From Bradyrhizobium sp. (lineage in GTDB: Bacteria > Pseudomonadota > Alphaproteobacteria > Rhizobiales > Xanthobacteraceae), in assembly GCF_027307225.1 (NCBI RefSeq), contig NZ_DAHUXJ010000149.1, positions 61,606 through 125,605 of the forward strand: a stretch of 64,000 nucleotides of DNA, given 5' to 3'. Of the stretch, positions 15,844 to 24,365 are shown piece after piece (within the stretch, counting starts at the first letter, position 1; the number at the start of each line of letters is the position of its first letter). The notes under the pieces were generated by a model. That model saw only the letters and a program-made list of their open reading frames with translations. It did no database searches and had not been told where the DNA came from. Position numbers and translations under genes: made by a program.

Positions 15844-16239
15844 ATGCGCATCCTGCAGCCAGCCGATTGGTCGAAACCGCGCGGCTTTTCCCATGGCGTC
15901 GCGGTCGAGGCTCCCGGGCGATGGATCGTCCTGGCCGGCCAGACCGGCGGCGACGGGAGGGCTGACTATCCGCCTGACATGGCTGAGCAGGTTGGCGTGG
16001 CGCTAAAGCGTATCATCCGCTTGCTCGCGGAGGCCGGTGCCGGGCCTGAGCACATCGTCCGCTTGACCTGGTACCTGACCAGCCGGAGCGAATACGAGGC
16101 CGCTGGGGCTGGAATCGGCTCGGCCTGGCGAGAAACCATCGGAAAGAACTTTCCGCCTTCGACCTTGCTTTACATCGATGGATTGGTTGATGCCCGTGCC
16201 AAGGTCGAGATCGAGGTGACTGCCTTCGTGCCGGCATAA
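15844..16239 (+). CDS. RidA family protein
   Basis: From ATG 15844, preceded by AGGAGA, the product is 131 residues with the YjgF/RidA fold. It shows VLAGQTGGDG near the N-terminus, a helix MAEQVGVALKRIIRLLAEAG and the segment IVRLTWYLTSRSEY. The usual RidA arginine motif (C-x-R-x-E-V) is replaced near the end by DARAKVEIEVTAFV, which keeps Arg and Glu but lacks Cys. It may therefore belong to a RidA subfamily other than canonical enamine deaminase. An upstream in-frame start at 15727 is unlikely without a ribosome site. Confidence 0.85.
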   Translation: MRILQPADWSKPRGFSHGVAVEAPGRWIVLAGQTGGDGRADYPPDMAEQVGVALKRIIRLLAEAGAGPEHIVRLTWYLTSRSEYEAAGAGIGSAWRETIGKNFPPSTLLYIDGLVDARAKVEIEVTAFVPA

Positions 16240-16289
16240 AATCGCCGGCGGCGCCGAGATGTCCGCCGGCAATTGGATCCGATCCAAGC

Positions 16290-16805
16290 TCAACTGCGCG
16301 CCAGCGAAATCGAGGCGCTCTTGAACTGGCCCTCGGCCCTGATGACCACCGACTGCCTGTTGCCGCGGGTGGTCAGCGAGATATTCGCCGTGAAACCCGG
16401 GGCGCTTGCGATGACCTGAACCACGCCGCCGGCCGAGCGTCCCTCGATCGCGCCATGGATGTTGCGGCTGGATTCACTCCAGGTGCCGGAAATCGCCGGA
16501 CCCTGGGCCATCACGTTGCTCGACAGGTTGAATTTGTAACTGTCGCTGGCGCAGGTCAGCGTCTGCTGCAAACCGTTGCCACCGGCGCCGACCGCGTAAG
16601 TGGCGCGGCAACGGATGCGTTCGGTTGAGCCGTCGTCCAATGTCACGGTGCCAGCACCGCTCCAGACGCCAGCCAGGCCGGCAAACGGTCCGCCGGCTTG
16701 CGCGTAGCTTGCCCCGCTCCACATCGACACAACCAGCGCTGCGCCAGCGGCAAGAATGGCGCGCCGCGTCGAGCCGATGCCGAAAGGCTTCCTGTTACTG
16801 CTCAC
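16290..16805 (-). CDS. Exported protein of unknown function
   Basis: GTG at 16805 follows GGAGGAAAG about eight bases upstream and gives 171 residues. The N-terminus has paired arginines before a hydrophobic run (GSTRRAILAAGAALVVSMW), so export may be Sec or Tat. The mature part (FAGLAGVWSGAGTVTLDDGSTERIRC to the end) reads as a small beta-barrel: GVWSGAGTV and ISGTWSESSRNIHGAIEG suggest a lipocalin-like or beta-clip fold, with cysteines at RCRATY and LTCASDS likely paired. Homologues are common in Bradyrhizobium; function is unknown to me. Confidence 0.65.
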   Translation of the reverse strand: MSSNRKPFGIGSTRRAILAAGAALVVSMWSGASYAQAGGPFAGLAGVWSGAGTVTLDDGSTERIRCRATYAVGAGGNGLQQTLTCASDSYKFNLSSNVMAQGPAISGTWSESSRNIHGAIEGRSAGGVVQVIASAPGFTANISLTTRGNRQSVVIRAEGQFKSASISLARS

Positions 16806-16944
16806 GTGAAGCTTTCCTCCACCCGCTGCGCGATACTCCATTCACTTCCCCCATCGGGCATTGTCACTACACCGGCGTTTTGCATATGCACATTGATCGG
16901 AACAAGTACAAGAGCCCTGCGGCCGCAACAAACCCGCGACATTG

Positions 16945-17064
16945 ATGCCGGCCGAAGAGGCCACCCCGCCACGCGAAAGCAGCGTGCGCCTGCCGCAAGA
17001 TCACGAACTCGTTTGGGCTTATTTTCACCTGCAAAAGCAGTTTCGAAACATGGATTTAAATTAA
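16945..17064 (+). CDS. Possible 39-residue microprotein
   Basis: An ATG at 16945 opens a 39-codon frame with high third-position GC. It ends in an aromatic and basic stretch (VWAYFHLQKQFRNMDLN). No ribosome site is obvious and no homology could be tested. It occupies the otherwise empty 317-bp gap between two minus-strand genes. Confidence 0.35.
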   Translation: MPAEEATPPRESSVRLPQDHELVWAYFHLQKQFRNMDLN

Positions 17065-17122
17065 AAGGCAAGTCAGTGGATCAACTGATTGAAGTGATTC
17101 CTGTGCGCGAGAGGCCCTCCGG

Positions 17123-17713
17123 TTAGTCTGCCAGCGCTGGCGCGTTGGTAGCAAATTGCTCGTCTTGCGGCCGCGCCGGCAGAAAGTTGTGTGCCTTTGC
17201 GTACTCAATGACTTCAGCCAGCAATCTCTGACCCATCGGCGCCAGCGCACGTTCCCACAGCTGGCGGGCGGTTTCATCCTTTCCGACAAAACACCAATCC
17301 TGCGCGGCGATCGCGCCAGCGTCCATGCGATCGGCCAGGTGGTACACCGTGCCACCGGCAATCGGATCCTTCTCGCGGATCGTCCATTCGACCGCGGCGA
17401 TCCCGCGGTGCCGGGGCAGCAGCGAGGGATGATAGCCGATACCGCCGAGACGGGAGGCTGCCAGCGCGTCCTTGCCGATCCGCGCGTGGCTATGTGCGGT
17501 GACAATGAGATCGGTCGCCGGTGCAATTTCAGACGCGACCACCAGTTTCGGGTTGGCCTGTATGACCACCTCGATACCAGCGGCGTGAGCCGCCGCCGCC
17601 AAACGGTCGTCCGCGTCGGCAACGACCACCCGCACGACGTCGATGTCGCGCTGACGCAGCATTTGCAGGGTCGTCACGCCGAAATGGCGGGAACCGACGA
17701 GGGTGATCCGCAT
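17123..17713 (-). CDS. Formyltransferase-domain protein (methionyl-tRNA formyltransferase-like)
   Basis: From the ATG at 17713 the product is 196 residues, only the N-terminal formyltransferase domain; the C-terminal tRNA-binding domain of Fmt is absent. A Rossmann-like start MRITLVGSRHFGV and the signature HPSLLPRHRG (His95) with MDAGAI (Asp131) are visible. The Asn that normally sits two residues before the catalytic His is Gly here (GIGYH), so the Asn-His-Asp triad is incomplete. It may formylate a small amine using 10-formyl-THF, but the substrate is not evident and activity is uncertain. Confidence 0.7.
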   Translation of the reverse strand: MRITLVGSRHFGVTTLQMLRQRDIDVVRVVVADADDRLAAAAHAAGIEVVIQANPKLVVASEIAPATDLIVTAHSHARIGKDALAASRLGGIGYHPSLLPRHRGIAAVEWTIREKDPIAGGTVYHLADRMDAGAIAAQDWCFVGKDETARQLWERALAPMGQRLLAEVIEYAKAHNFLPARPQDEQFATNAPALAD

Positions 17714-17866
17714 GGTATTTCTTCCGTCAGCTGTAATCCGAAAATGTCGATAGCATGCCGCGGGCGCCGGCCTCATGCCGAAAGCAGCGAGCGCTGGCTT
17801 ATCAACAGACTGGGCGCGCCGGTATGGAATCGGTGGGGCCGCACTTCGGTAAGGGTACGATCGCCT

Positions 17867-18223
17867 TTATCGCGACGAAAACTTCGGAATTTTCTCCGCA
17901 AAGCCATTGAAGCAGGTCAACCGCTCGTCCTCTTCCTTGACAAAGCGGCAGTCCATGACGCCGTTCGCAGGCCCAGCTTTCGCTTTCGGCTTGGGCGGAA
18001 CGGCCGCATCATAGCAATCGAGCCGGTCCTTGGTTTGGTCGTCGATGTCGAGGCAAGCCAATAGCTTCTCGGCGAGCGACTTCGCGGGGGCCGCAGGGCC
18101 CTTCGACTTGGCGTGATGCGCCGGCGGCTTGGCGGGGGCGGGCGCGGCGGGCGGTGCGTTGTCCTGCTGGGCCATGGCGGCCGATGCAAACAGCACGACG
18201 ATCAACGCGAGCAATTTCTTCAT
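17867..18223 (-). CDS. Small exported cysteine protein
   Basis: The 118-residue product has a signal peptide (MKKLLALIVVLFASAAMAQ) and a Pro/Ala/Lys-rich linker. A C-terminal domain carries two copies of a D-x-R-L-x-C motif: DDQTKDRLDCYDA near residue 65 and EEDERLTCFNGF near residue 100, plus CLDI and DCRF, giving four cysteines for two disulfides. The motif resembles the N-terminal segment of VasI/TagF-like exported proteins, but no type VI genes are nearby. Function unknown. The 329-bp gap on its right shows nothing I can identify. Confidence 0.65.
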   Translation of the reverse strand: MKKLLALIVVLFASAAMAQQDNAPPAAPAPAKPPAHHAKSKGPAAPAKSLAEKLLACLDIDDQTKDRLDCYDAAVPPKPKAKAGPANGVMDCRFVKEEDERLTCFNGFAEKIPKFSSR

Positions 18224-18552
18224 ATCCCTGTCCTCTTTGAGGTCGAACCCTCGTGGCTTGATTCGGAGGATCGCATCGCCGAGCCGCCGGCGGCAGGGCA
18301 GGCGGCGGATGTCGGATCCGTGCCCCTCTATAGGGCCGTCCGCGCGCGTTGCAACACGAAGTTAGCGCAAGTTGAACGCAAATCCGACCTTTTGCGAACC
18401 TCGGTCCATCTCAATCGACGGCGATGAATCGGCGTTTGTGGCAAGATGGCGGCATTCGGTTTGCGTTCATTTCAAACGCAGCGGCTGACGTAGATTTCGA
18501 CCCTCCGCCGATCCATAATGGCCGTCCATCGCGGCAGTGGAGAAAGAAAGTT

Positions 18553-19272
18553 ATGCGCGCATTGAAACGCTCGCTGATCGCCGTTCCGTTGGTATCCGTT
18601 GCCGCTGTTTTTGCCGTGTCAGCGCAAGCGCAACAACAACAGCAACCAAACCCGCGCGAACAGCATGCGCGCCCGGCCGCGCCGGCAGCGCGTCCGGCGG
18701 CGGCCAGAGGGGCACAGGTGCACGGGCCGCAGTTGCGCGGGCCGCAGGGCGGCGCCCGCTTTGCGCACGGCAATTTCCCGGCGCGAAATTTTGGCGGTCA
18801 TCCCTATCACGGTCACCTCGCATGGGAAGGCGGGCGGTGGCGCCACGAGATGCATAATGGCCGCTATGGCTGGTGGTGGGACGTTGGCGGCGTCTGGTAC
18901 TTCTACCCGCAGCCGATGGGCGGGCCGCCGGCTTACGTCTCGGACGATGAGGTGATGGACGATGCTTATGCTGATGGCCCGGATGCCGGTCCGGGTGGAC
19001 CGCCGCCGGTCGCCGCTTATGCTCCCCCACCGCCGGCGCCCGATCCAGCCGCAAGTGCTGTTGGCGGCGCGATCGTTGGCGGCATCCTGGGCGGCCTGAT
19101 CAGCGGGCGGCCGGTCGGTGCTGCCGTGGGTGCCATCACCGGCGGCACGATCGGCGCGATCGCAGGTGCGCAGGCGGCCGCACGTCCGGGCTATTATCTG
19201 GCGCAAGATAACTGCTATTATAAATATCCATCCGGGCAGTACGTTCAGGTCGATCCGCGTAGCTGCTACTAA
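18553..19272 (+). CDS. Exported glycine-zipper protein
   Basis: From ATG 18553 (GGAGAAAG upstream) the product is 239 residues. It has a signal peptide ending SAQAQ, a low-complexity Gln/Pro/Ala/Arg region (about 25-65), and a His/Trp/Gly-rich block (FAHGNFPARNFGGHPYHGHL, GRYGWWWDVGGVWYFYP). A glycine-zipper segment AVGGAIVGGILGGLISGRPVG follows near residue 165, and a C-terminal YYLAQDNCYYKYPSG motif closes it. The zipper implies membrane association, possibly at the outer membrane. Similar proteins are frequent in Bradyrhizobium; the role is unknown. Confidence 0.7.
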   Translation: MRALKRSLIAVPLVSVAAVFAVSAQAQQQQQPNPREQHARPAAPAARPAAARGAQVHGPQLRGPQGGARFAHGNFPARNFGGHPYHGHLAWEGGRWRHEMHNGRYGWWWDVGGVWYFYPQPMGGPPAYVSDDEVMDDAYADGPDAGPGGPPPVAAYAPPPPAPDPAASAVGGAIVGGILGGLISGRPVGAAVGAITGGTIGAIAGAQAAARPGYYLAQDNCYYKYPSGQYVQVDPRSCY

Positions 19273-19353
19273 ATCCGACGATGGCGCGCGGGCCGCAAAG
19301 TGAGTGCGCCGTCATCCTTGCTGGAATGACTTGAGGGGAAGAGCGAGCCATCG

Positions 19354-19719
19354 ATGCGCAAGTCATCGCTGCCATCCTTGAGCGTTCGGATCGACCTCGA
19401 CCCCGAGGGGCGGATTGGTCCGGGCAAGATCAGGCTGCTCGAGAAGATCGCCAGCTGCGGTTCGATCTCCGCGGCCGGGCGGGCCATGAACATGTCCTAC
19501 AAGCGGGCCTGGGACCTCGTCGACGAGATCAACCGGATCTGCAAGCGCGCCGCGGTCGAGCGGCAAACCGGTGGCAAGAACGGCGGAGGCGCGATGCTCA
19601 CGCCGTTCGGCGAGTCGCTGGTGACGCGCTACCGGAAAATCGAGCGCTCGGCCGAAAGCGCCGCGCGCAAGGAGCTTCAAGCCTTGCGGGCCGACATCGG
19701 CCATCGCGCCAAGGGCTAA
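19354..19719 (+). CDS. ModE-like winged-helix regulator without molybdate domain
   Basis: The 121-residue protein is a single LysR/ModE-type winged helix: LSVRIDLDPEGRIGPGKIRLLEKIASCGSISAAGRAMNMSYKRAWDLVDEIN has the turn and recognition helix of the ModE N-terminal domain, and LTPFGESLVTRYRKIE continues into the dimer helix. The Mop-type molybdate-binding domains of full ModE (about 260 residues) are absent. No mod transporter genes are adjacent, so the regulon is unclear. Such short forms are common in alphaproteobacteria. Confidence 0.8.
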   Translation: MRKSSLPSLSVRIDLDPEGRIGPGKIRLLEKIASCGSISAAGRAMNMSYKRAWDLVDEINRICKRAAVERQTGGKNGGGAMLTPFGESLVTRYRKIERSAESAARKELQALRADIGHRAKG

Positions 19720-19747
19720 CCGGCCACCGCTTTCCGAACCCTTCAAC

Positions 19748-19916
19748 CTAGTGCCGCCTATTTGAAGTTCCTGCACCACAAGCGGTGAATTCTGTCCAGG
19801 AACTTCAAATAGAAAAGCGGTACTAGAATCAATAAGTTTGCTAGTGCCCATAGCTTTCCGAAGTCCGCGAAAGGTCGTGCTGAGATGTAACACGGACTTC
19901 GGAAAGTGGGCACTAG
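19748..19916. repeat. Composite two-hairpin CTAG element, copy 7
   Basis: Hairpin one (19748-19826) has inner arms CTATTTGAAGTTCCTG/CAGGAACTTCAAATAG with AAAA unpaired; the first two stem bases differ from copy 5 on both strands and still pair. The linker is 14 nt (AATCAATAAGTTTG). Hairpin two (19841-19916) has outer arms CTAGTGCCCA/TGGGCACTAG, TAG unpaired instead of TTT, and inner stem CTTTCCGAAGTCCG. The remaining 250 bp before the porin is AT-rich leader. Confidence 0.92.
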
Positions 19917-20171
19917 CGCTTTGACGTTCGCTGAACGCCTCACGGGATGCCGTGCAGCGGTACTCGGATGTTCGGGATCGCAAATCCGGCAATAGGCAAG
20001 TCAAATCCATTTTTAATCTTGGAGTGTTGCGCAGTTGCACTTGTGGCGGGTTTCACCACCGTTATGTTTCGCAAAATATATCGGTCGCTGTGTTTGGCTG
20101 GACATAGCGAAAAACAGCCAGACGCCCGTCTGGCTCTCTGGGGCGGCCAAATTTTTGGGGAGTATCAAAAC

Positions 20172-21677
20172 ATGAAGAAAGCGCTCGCAGTTGCGCTCGC
20201 CTTGTCAGGCCTGGCGGCTAGCGCCCGGGCCGCGGACTGGACTCCGCCGAAAGTCCCGGATCCGATTCCTGACAATTTGACCTGGTACGGCATCACGCCG
20301 ATTGGCGTGCTCGATCTGGGCTACGCCTACCAGACCAACGGCCGGCCGCTCGGAAGTGTGGTCTCTGGCCTTGAATTCTCGCCGTTTACGACCACCCGCA
20401 ACTATACCGGGCAGGCGATTTCGACGATTGCCCACAGCGGTCTCACGCAGTCGTTTCTCGGCGTGAAGATCGAAGAGCCGCTCGGCGCTGGCTGGGCAGC
20501 GATCGGCCGCGCCGACACCGGCATTGATCCGTTGCAGGGCAAGCTTTCCGATGGCTGCAGTTCGTTCATCCAGAACGCCGGCATCCCTTACAACCAACAG
20601 ACGTCCAACGCCGACAGCGGTCGCTGCGGCCAGGCCTTCAACGGCGTGCTCTGGGGCGGCATCAGCAACAAGCAGTACGGCACGCTGACGATCGGCCGCC
20701 AGAACTCGTTCGAACTCGATAACATCGCCAAGTACGATCCGATGGAGCTGTCTTACGCCTTCTCGCTGCTCGGCTACTCCGGCACGGACGGCGGCATGGG
20801 CAGCACCCAGGCGGCCCGTTGGGATAACTCGGCCAAGTACGTCTACGATTTCAACGGCCTCGCTCATATCGGTGGCATGTTCTCCCAAGGTGGCTCGAAC
20901 ACCGGCTTCTTCGGTAACTCCTACGGCGTCAACGTTGGTGCCGCCTACCAGGGCTTCGCGATCGATGCGATTTATACCAAGGAGCACGGGGCGGTTAATC
21001 TCCAGTCGTCGGTCAACGATCCGCTTAACGCCACCACGCTGGCGGCCAGCATTGCCGACAACACCGCCTATTCAGTGATGGCCAAATACACCTTCCACCT
21101 CGGCGGCGGATATGCTCCGCCCGCCCCTTATCCGACCAAGGCCGCTGTCAACGCCCCACCCCAGCAAGACAAACTGATCCTGTTTGCCGGTTACACCAAT
21201 CTCAGCCAGGCCAATCCGAACACGCCGGTTACGTTCGGCGGTGCTGCTGGCGGCTATCCCCTGACCAGCACGGCTCTCTTGCCGGACAACGATGCGTTCA
21301 CGACCGCGAAGGTTCTGAACTTCTTCTGGGTGGGTGCAAAGTATGAACTGGCGTGGGGCCTGAGCTTCACCGGCGCTTACTATCACGTCAACCAGAGCGC
21401 CTTTATCGCGGACAGCAAGTTCACGGACCCCGCGGCCTGCGCCCTCAATAGCGCCAGCAAGGGCGACTGCGCCGGCGCCTATGATCAGGTGTCGTTCCTG
21501 ACTGACTATGCGTTGAACAAGCACCTGGATGTCTATGCGGGCGCCACCTGGGCCAGGGTGACCGACGGTCTGGCGTCGGGCTTCCCGGGGACACCCGGTG
21601 CCAAGTTCGGCTTCGCCGGTACCGGTACCTCCATCGATACCGCTACCGTCATGACGGGCTTCCGCATCAAGCTGTAG
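20172..21677 (+). CDS. Outer-membrane porin
   Basis: From ATG 20172 (GGGGAG upstream) the product is 501 residues with a signal peptide (MKKALAVALALSGLAASARA). The mature part starts with SLTWYGITP-like porin strand one (LTWYGITPIGVLDLGYAYQTNG) and has the Gram-negative porin landmarks SFLGVKIEEPLGAGWAAIGRAD and WGGISNKQYGTLTIGRQNS. It ends in the strand SIDTATVMTGFRIKL. Four Cys in SDGCSSF, RCGQA, ACALN and KGDCAG probably form loop disulfides. It should be a trimeric 16-strand channel; solute preference is unknown. Strong expression is likely. Confidence 0.85.
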   Translation: MKKALAVALALSGLAASARAADWTPPKVPDPIPDNLTWYGITPIGVLDLGYAYQTNGRPLGSVVSGLEFSPFTTTRNYTGQAISTIAHSGLTQSFLGVKIEEPLGAGWAAIGRADTGIDPLQGKLSDGCSSFIQNAGIPYNQQTSNADSGRCGQAFNGVLWGGISNKQYGTLTIGRQNSFELDNIAKYDPMELSYAFSLLGYSGTDGGMGSTQAARWDNSAKYVYDFNGLAHIGGMFSQGGSNTGFFGNSYGVNVGAAYQGFAIDAIYTKEHGAVNLQSSVNDPLNATTLAASIADNTAYSVMAKYTFHLGGGYAPPAPYPTKAAVNAPPQQDKLILFAGYTNLSQANPNTPVTFGGAAGGYPLTSTALLPDNDAFTTAKVLNFFWVGAKYELAWGLSFTGAYYHVNQSAFIADSKFTDPAACALNSASKGDCAGAYDQVSFLTDYALNKHLDVYAGATWARVTDGLASGFPGTPGAKFGFAGTGTSIDTATVMTGFRIKL

Positions 21678-21713
21678 CTTGAGGCGAACGGCCTCACCCT
21701 CGGGCCGAAGAAG

Positions 21714-21753
21714 CTGCCCCGAACCTGATCGGTTCGGGGCAGTTTTATTTTTT
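21714..21753 (+). terminator. Intrinsic terminator of the porin gene
   Basis: CTGCCCCGAACC and GGTTCGGGGCAG form a 12-bp stem with a 5-nt loop, followed by TTTTATTTTTT. It lies 36 bp after the porin stop. Confidence 0.93.
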
Positions 21754-22052
21754 GGGCTTGAAAGGAGCCTCGGAGAAGTGCGCCAAAGGCACATCAGGCG
21801 CCGGAATAAATCGCCGCTTCTTGTGGTGGGCGAAGACGAATTTTTAAATCATTGATGCTGTTATTAAAAGGCCGCACCGCCGCGCGGCCGAGTAGCCGGG
21901 CGCCGCCCTTTTTTCACCTACCCCAGAGAGCGAAAGCGCTCGGCTACTTCGCGAGGTCGCGTAGCCGGCTGTGCGCTTTCAGGTCGCTATGGGGAACTTT
22001 GTTCTCGATCGGAGAACTACGGGCAAATAGCCTGTTTTCAGCAGGATACGGC

Positions 22053-23468
22053 CTATCGCGGCTCCTGTCCCGGCCGGGTCCCAAAGGCCTGACCGGTCCT
22101 CAGCCATGCGAGGACCGAACTCCCAACCATCACGACCGGCGGAATTGCCAGCGCTACATAGGCGTTGTCGATGCCGAACGGATTGCCCATCAAGAACCAG
22201 GCGATGGTTGTCACCATCGACACGATGATGCTGACCAGCGCGCCGCCGCTGGTGCCGAGCCAAGGCGCATAGAACACCAGCAGCACCAGAACGGATAGCG
22301 AGGCCCGTATAGCCTTGGCGAGGAAGGTCATCTGCAAGACGTTCGGCGTGTAGATCGCCAGCACAATCGGGAGCAGGCCGACGATGATCGTCGTCACCCT
22401 GACGAAAACGAGTGAGCGGCCTTTGTCATCTTCCGCTTTTACGAACCGGACGTAGAAGTCCCTGTAGAGCAGAGTGGCCGTGGAAACGCTGATGGCCGCG
22501 ATGGTGCCGAACAGCGAGGCCGCCAGTCCCGCCGCGACCACACCGGCCATCGGACCGTTCATGTCGGCGATGAGCGCCGAGAAGGCATTGATGGACTTGA
22601 TCCCGGGTGAAAGGACCTGCGAGCACATTCCGATCAGTGCAGTGGCGATCCCGAAAGGCACCAGCAGGAGGGCCGCGCTGAAGCTCGCGGTTCTCGCCTT
22701 TTGCGGCGTTTCAACCGTGTTGATGGCCTGAATGACGTATTGGGTGGAGAACGTGGCGCCGATGCCGGCGATGAACCACGCAAAGATCTGGCTGAGACCC
22801 ACGTGAGTCCAGGAAAACATCTCGCCGGGCAGGCGAGCGTGCAATTGCGCAAGTCCACCGACTCTGGTCAGCCCGAAATACAGCGCAATGCTGATGCCGA
22901 TATACTTCATCAGGGAATGGATGACGTTGGTGTAGACCACCGACTTCATTCCCCCGACGAAAACATAGAGCACGGCGGCGACGCCGCAAATTACCGTCGC
23001 CAGCGTCCGATCGACGGCAAGCAGCACGCTCAGGATCGCGCCGCCGCCGGCATAGAGCGCGACCGCGACGATCTGAAGCGCAAAGATCATGACCAGCGAG
23101 GTGGCGGCCTTGGTCGCGGGACCGTAGACGTCGGCAAACACGCCCGAGATCGTGTTGTGACCGGAGGTCTTGTATTTGCCGGCGAGAAACCAGGCGTAGA
23201 ACAGAAAGCCCGCCCCGAGCGCGATGATGTTCCAGGCGGCTGAGATGCCGAACACATAGGCCTCTTGCGCCGTTCCGACGCTGGCCGAGGTGCCGATGAA
23301 TTCGGACATCAGCATCAAGCCGACGAGAACGGCAGGCACCCCGGAATCCGTGGTGCCCGACGTGAAGGTTGTCGTTGATGTCACCGAGCGCTGCACGATG
23401 CTCGTCAGCAGTCCGAGAGCGGCCATATAGGCGACGACGATGGCCAGCGCCACATAATTGGGTTGCAT
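22053..23468 (-). CDS. Sodium:solute symporter family protein
   Basis: The 471-residue protein has about 13 membrane helices of the SSF (LeuT-fold) type. Indicative segments are LVGLMLMSEFIGTSASVGTAQEAYVFG near residue 50, GGMKSVVYTNVIHSLMKY near residue 150 and the unwound-helix region GIGATFSTQYVIQAINTVETPQKA near residue 220. It imports a solute, perhaps an organic acid or amino acid, with sodium; the substrate is not evident. No accessory small subunit is adjacent. The 300-bp gap between it and the porin terminator contains inverted GTAGCC/GGCTAC repeats around 21893-21985 of no clear role. Confidence 0.88.
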   Translation of the reverse strand: MQPNYVALAIVVAYMAALGLLTSIVQRSVTSTTTFTSGTTDSGVPAVLVGLMLMSEFIGTSASVGTAQEAYVFGISAAWNIIALGAGFLFYAWFLAGKYKTSGHNTISGVFADVYGPATKAATSLVMIFALQIVAVALYAGGGAILSVLLAVDRTLATVICGVAAVLYVFVGGMKSVVYTNVIHSLMKYIGISIALYFGLTRVGGLAQLHARLPGEMFSWTHVGLSQIFAWFIAGIGATFSTQYVIQAINTVETPQKARTASFSAALLLVPFGIATALIGMCSQVLSPGIKSINAFSALIADMNGPMAGVVAAGLAASLFGTIAAISVSTATLLYRDFYVRFVKAEDDKGRSLVFVRVTTIIVGLLPIVLAIYTPNVLQMTFLAKAIRASLSVLVLLVFYAPWLGTSGGALVSIIVSMVTTIAWFLMGNPFGIDNAYVALAIPPVVMVGSSVLAWLRTGQAFGTRPGQEPR

Positions 23469-23533
23469 ACGGACTTGATATCAAGACGCTCGCGATTGCG
23501 CCATGCAGCCAATCGGCTACCCCGCAGGCGACC

Positions 23534-23797
23534 TTAGTAGTGCGCCGCTCCGCCGCACTCGTCCGGCACGTAATGCGGGTTCATCAGGCAGGCATTGTCG
23601 AGCGTCGAATCCCAGCCACCGCGCCGGCGCCAGAAGCTCCAGGCGAGGTAGTCGCAGTACCTGCTGTGGGGATTACCGGCCTCCCGGGTCGCGCAATAGA
23701 TGCTCTCGCCATAGGAGGCGCGTGGCATCGGCCTTGCCGTGGCAACGCTTGCCGTGAGTGCCAGTGCCGTCGCAGCCAGAAGAAGGGTCGTTTTCAT
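23534..23797 (-). CDS. DUF3551-type small exported protein
   Basis: The 87-residue product has a signal peptide (MKTTLLLAATALALTASVATA) and four cysteines in a mature part of about 65 residues (YCATREAG, RYCDYLAW, NACLMNP, DECGG). The Cys and Trp/Tyr pattern matches DUF3551, a family abundant in Bradyrhizobiaceae. It is likely periplasmic and disulfide-stabilised. Function unknown. Confidence 0.75.
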   Translation of the reverse strand: MKTTLLLAATALALTASVATARPMPRASYGESIYCATREAGNPHSRYCDYLAWSFWRRRGGWDSTLDNACLMNPHYVPDECGGAAHY

Positions 23798-24365
23798 GTG
23801 GGTGTTCTCTTGTGATCTTTCTCGCCGAATTTAGACGCCCCTGATGAAGATTTCATCCTTTCGTGATGCGGCTCACAGAATTGTAATTGAACGGGCAAGG
23901 CATGAAGCCAACGCCTTCATCAAGCGCGAGCCACCCGGCCGACGACTCGGTCGCAATGATCGCCGATTCCGACATCGACTACATCACCACGCCGGCGAAC
24001 TTCATGAAAGACGTCTCGTTCATGCACAGGGTCGGGCGCCCCCGATCGAGCGCGAGAGCGCCGCCCACGGCTGCCCCGCACTGGCGATAGTTGTCCGCGA
24101 AGCCGGATTTCGCCCTGACGACGTCGTTTTGGTTCCCCGACGAAATGGGCGTGAAACACAGGGCTGTAATCCTTGTCAGCAATCAACACAGGGGTTGATT
24201 CCATGACATTGATCCTTCGCCTCATCTATCGGGAATATTGCCGGGCCTGCTTCATGCGCTACCGGTACTTCTGATCGCGCCTTCTGATTGCGGGGCCGCC
24301 GCCACATCGGCCAAAGCCAGCCAATATCCTCCAGCTTTGCTCGAGGTTATTGGCTGAAACCGCCC
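23798..24365. other. 568-bp gap with no gene I can support
   Basis: Several short overlapping frames exist on both strands between 23887 and 24225. One minus-strand frame (23979-24182) has protein-like content (FADNYRQCGAAVGGALALD) but no start signal. It may be a frameshifted exported protein. I do not call a gene. Confidence 0.4.

Noticed and set aside
21893..21985. GTAGCC/GGCTAC inverted repeats between porin and symporter as a mobile element
   Set aside because: Short, GC-rich and without defined ends or a second copy in the window.
23887..24225. Overlapping short frames in the 23.8-24.4 kb gap
   Set aside because: None has a ribosome site or recognisable domain; possibly a frameshifted exported gene, but not supportable.
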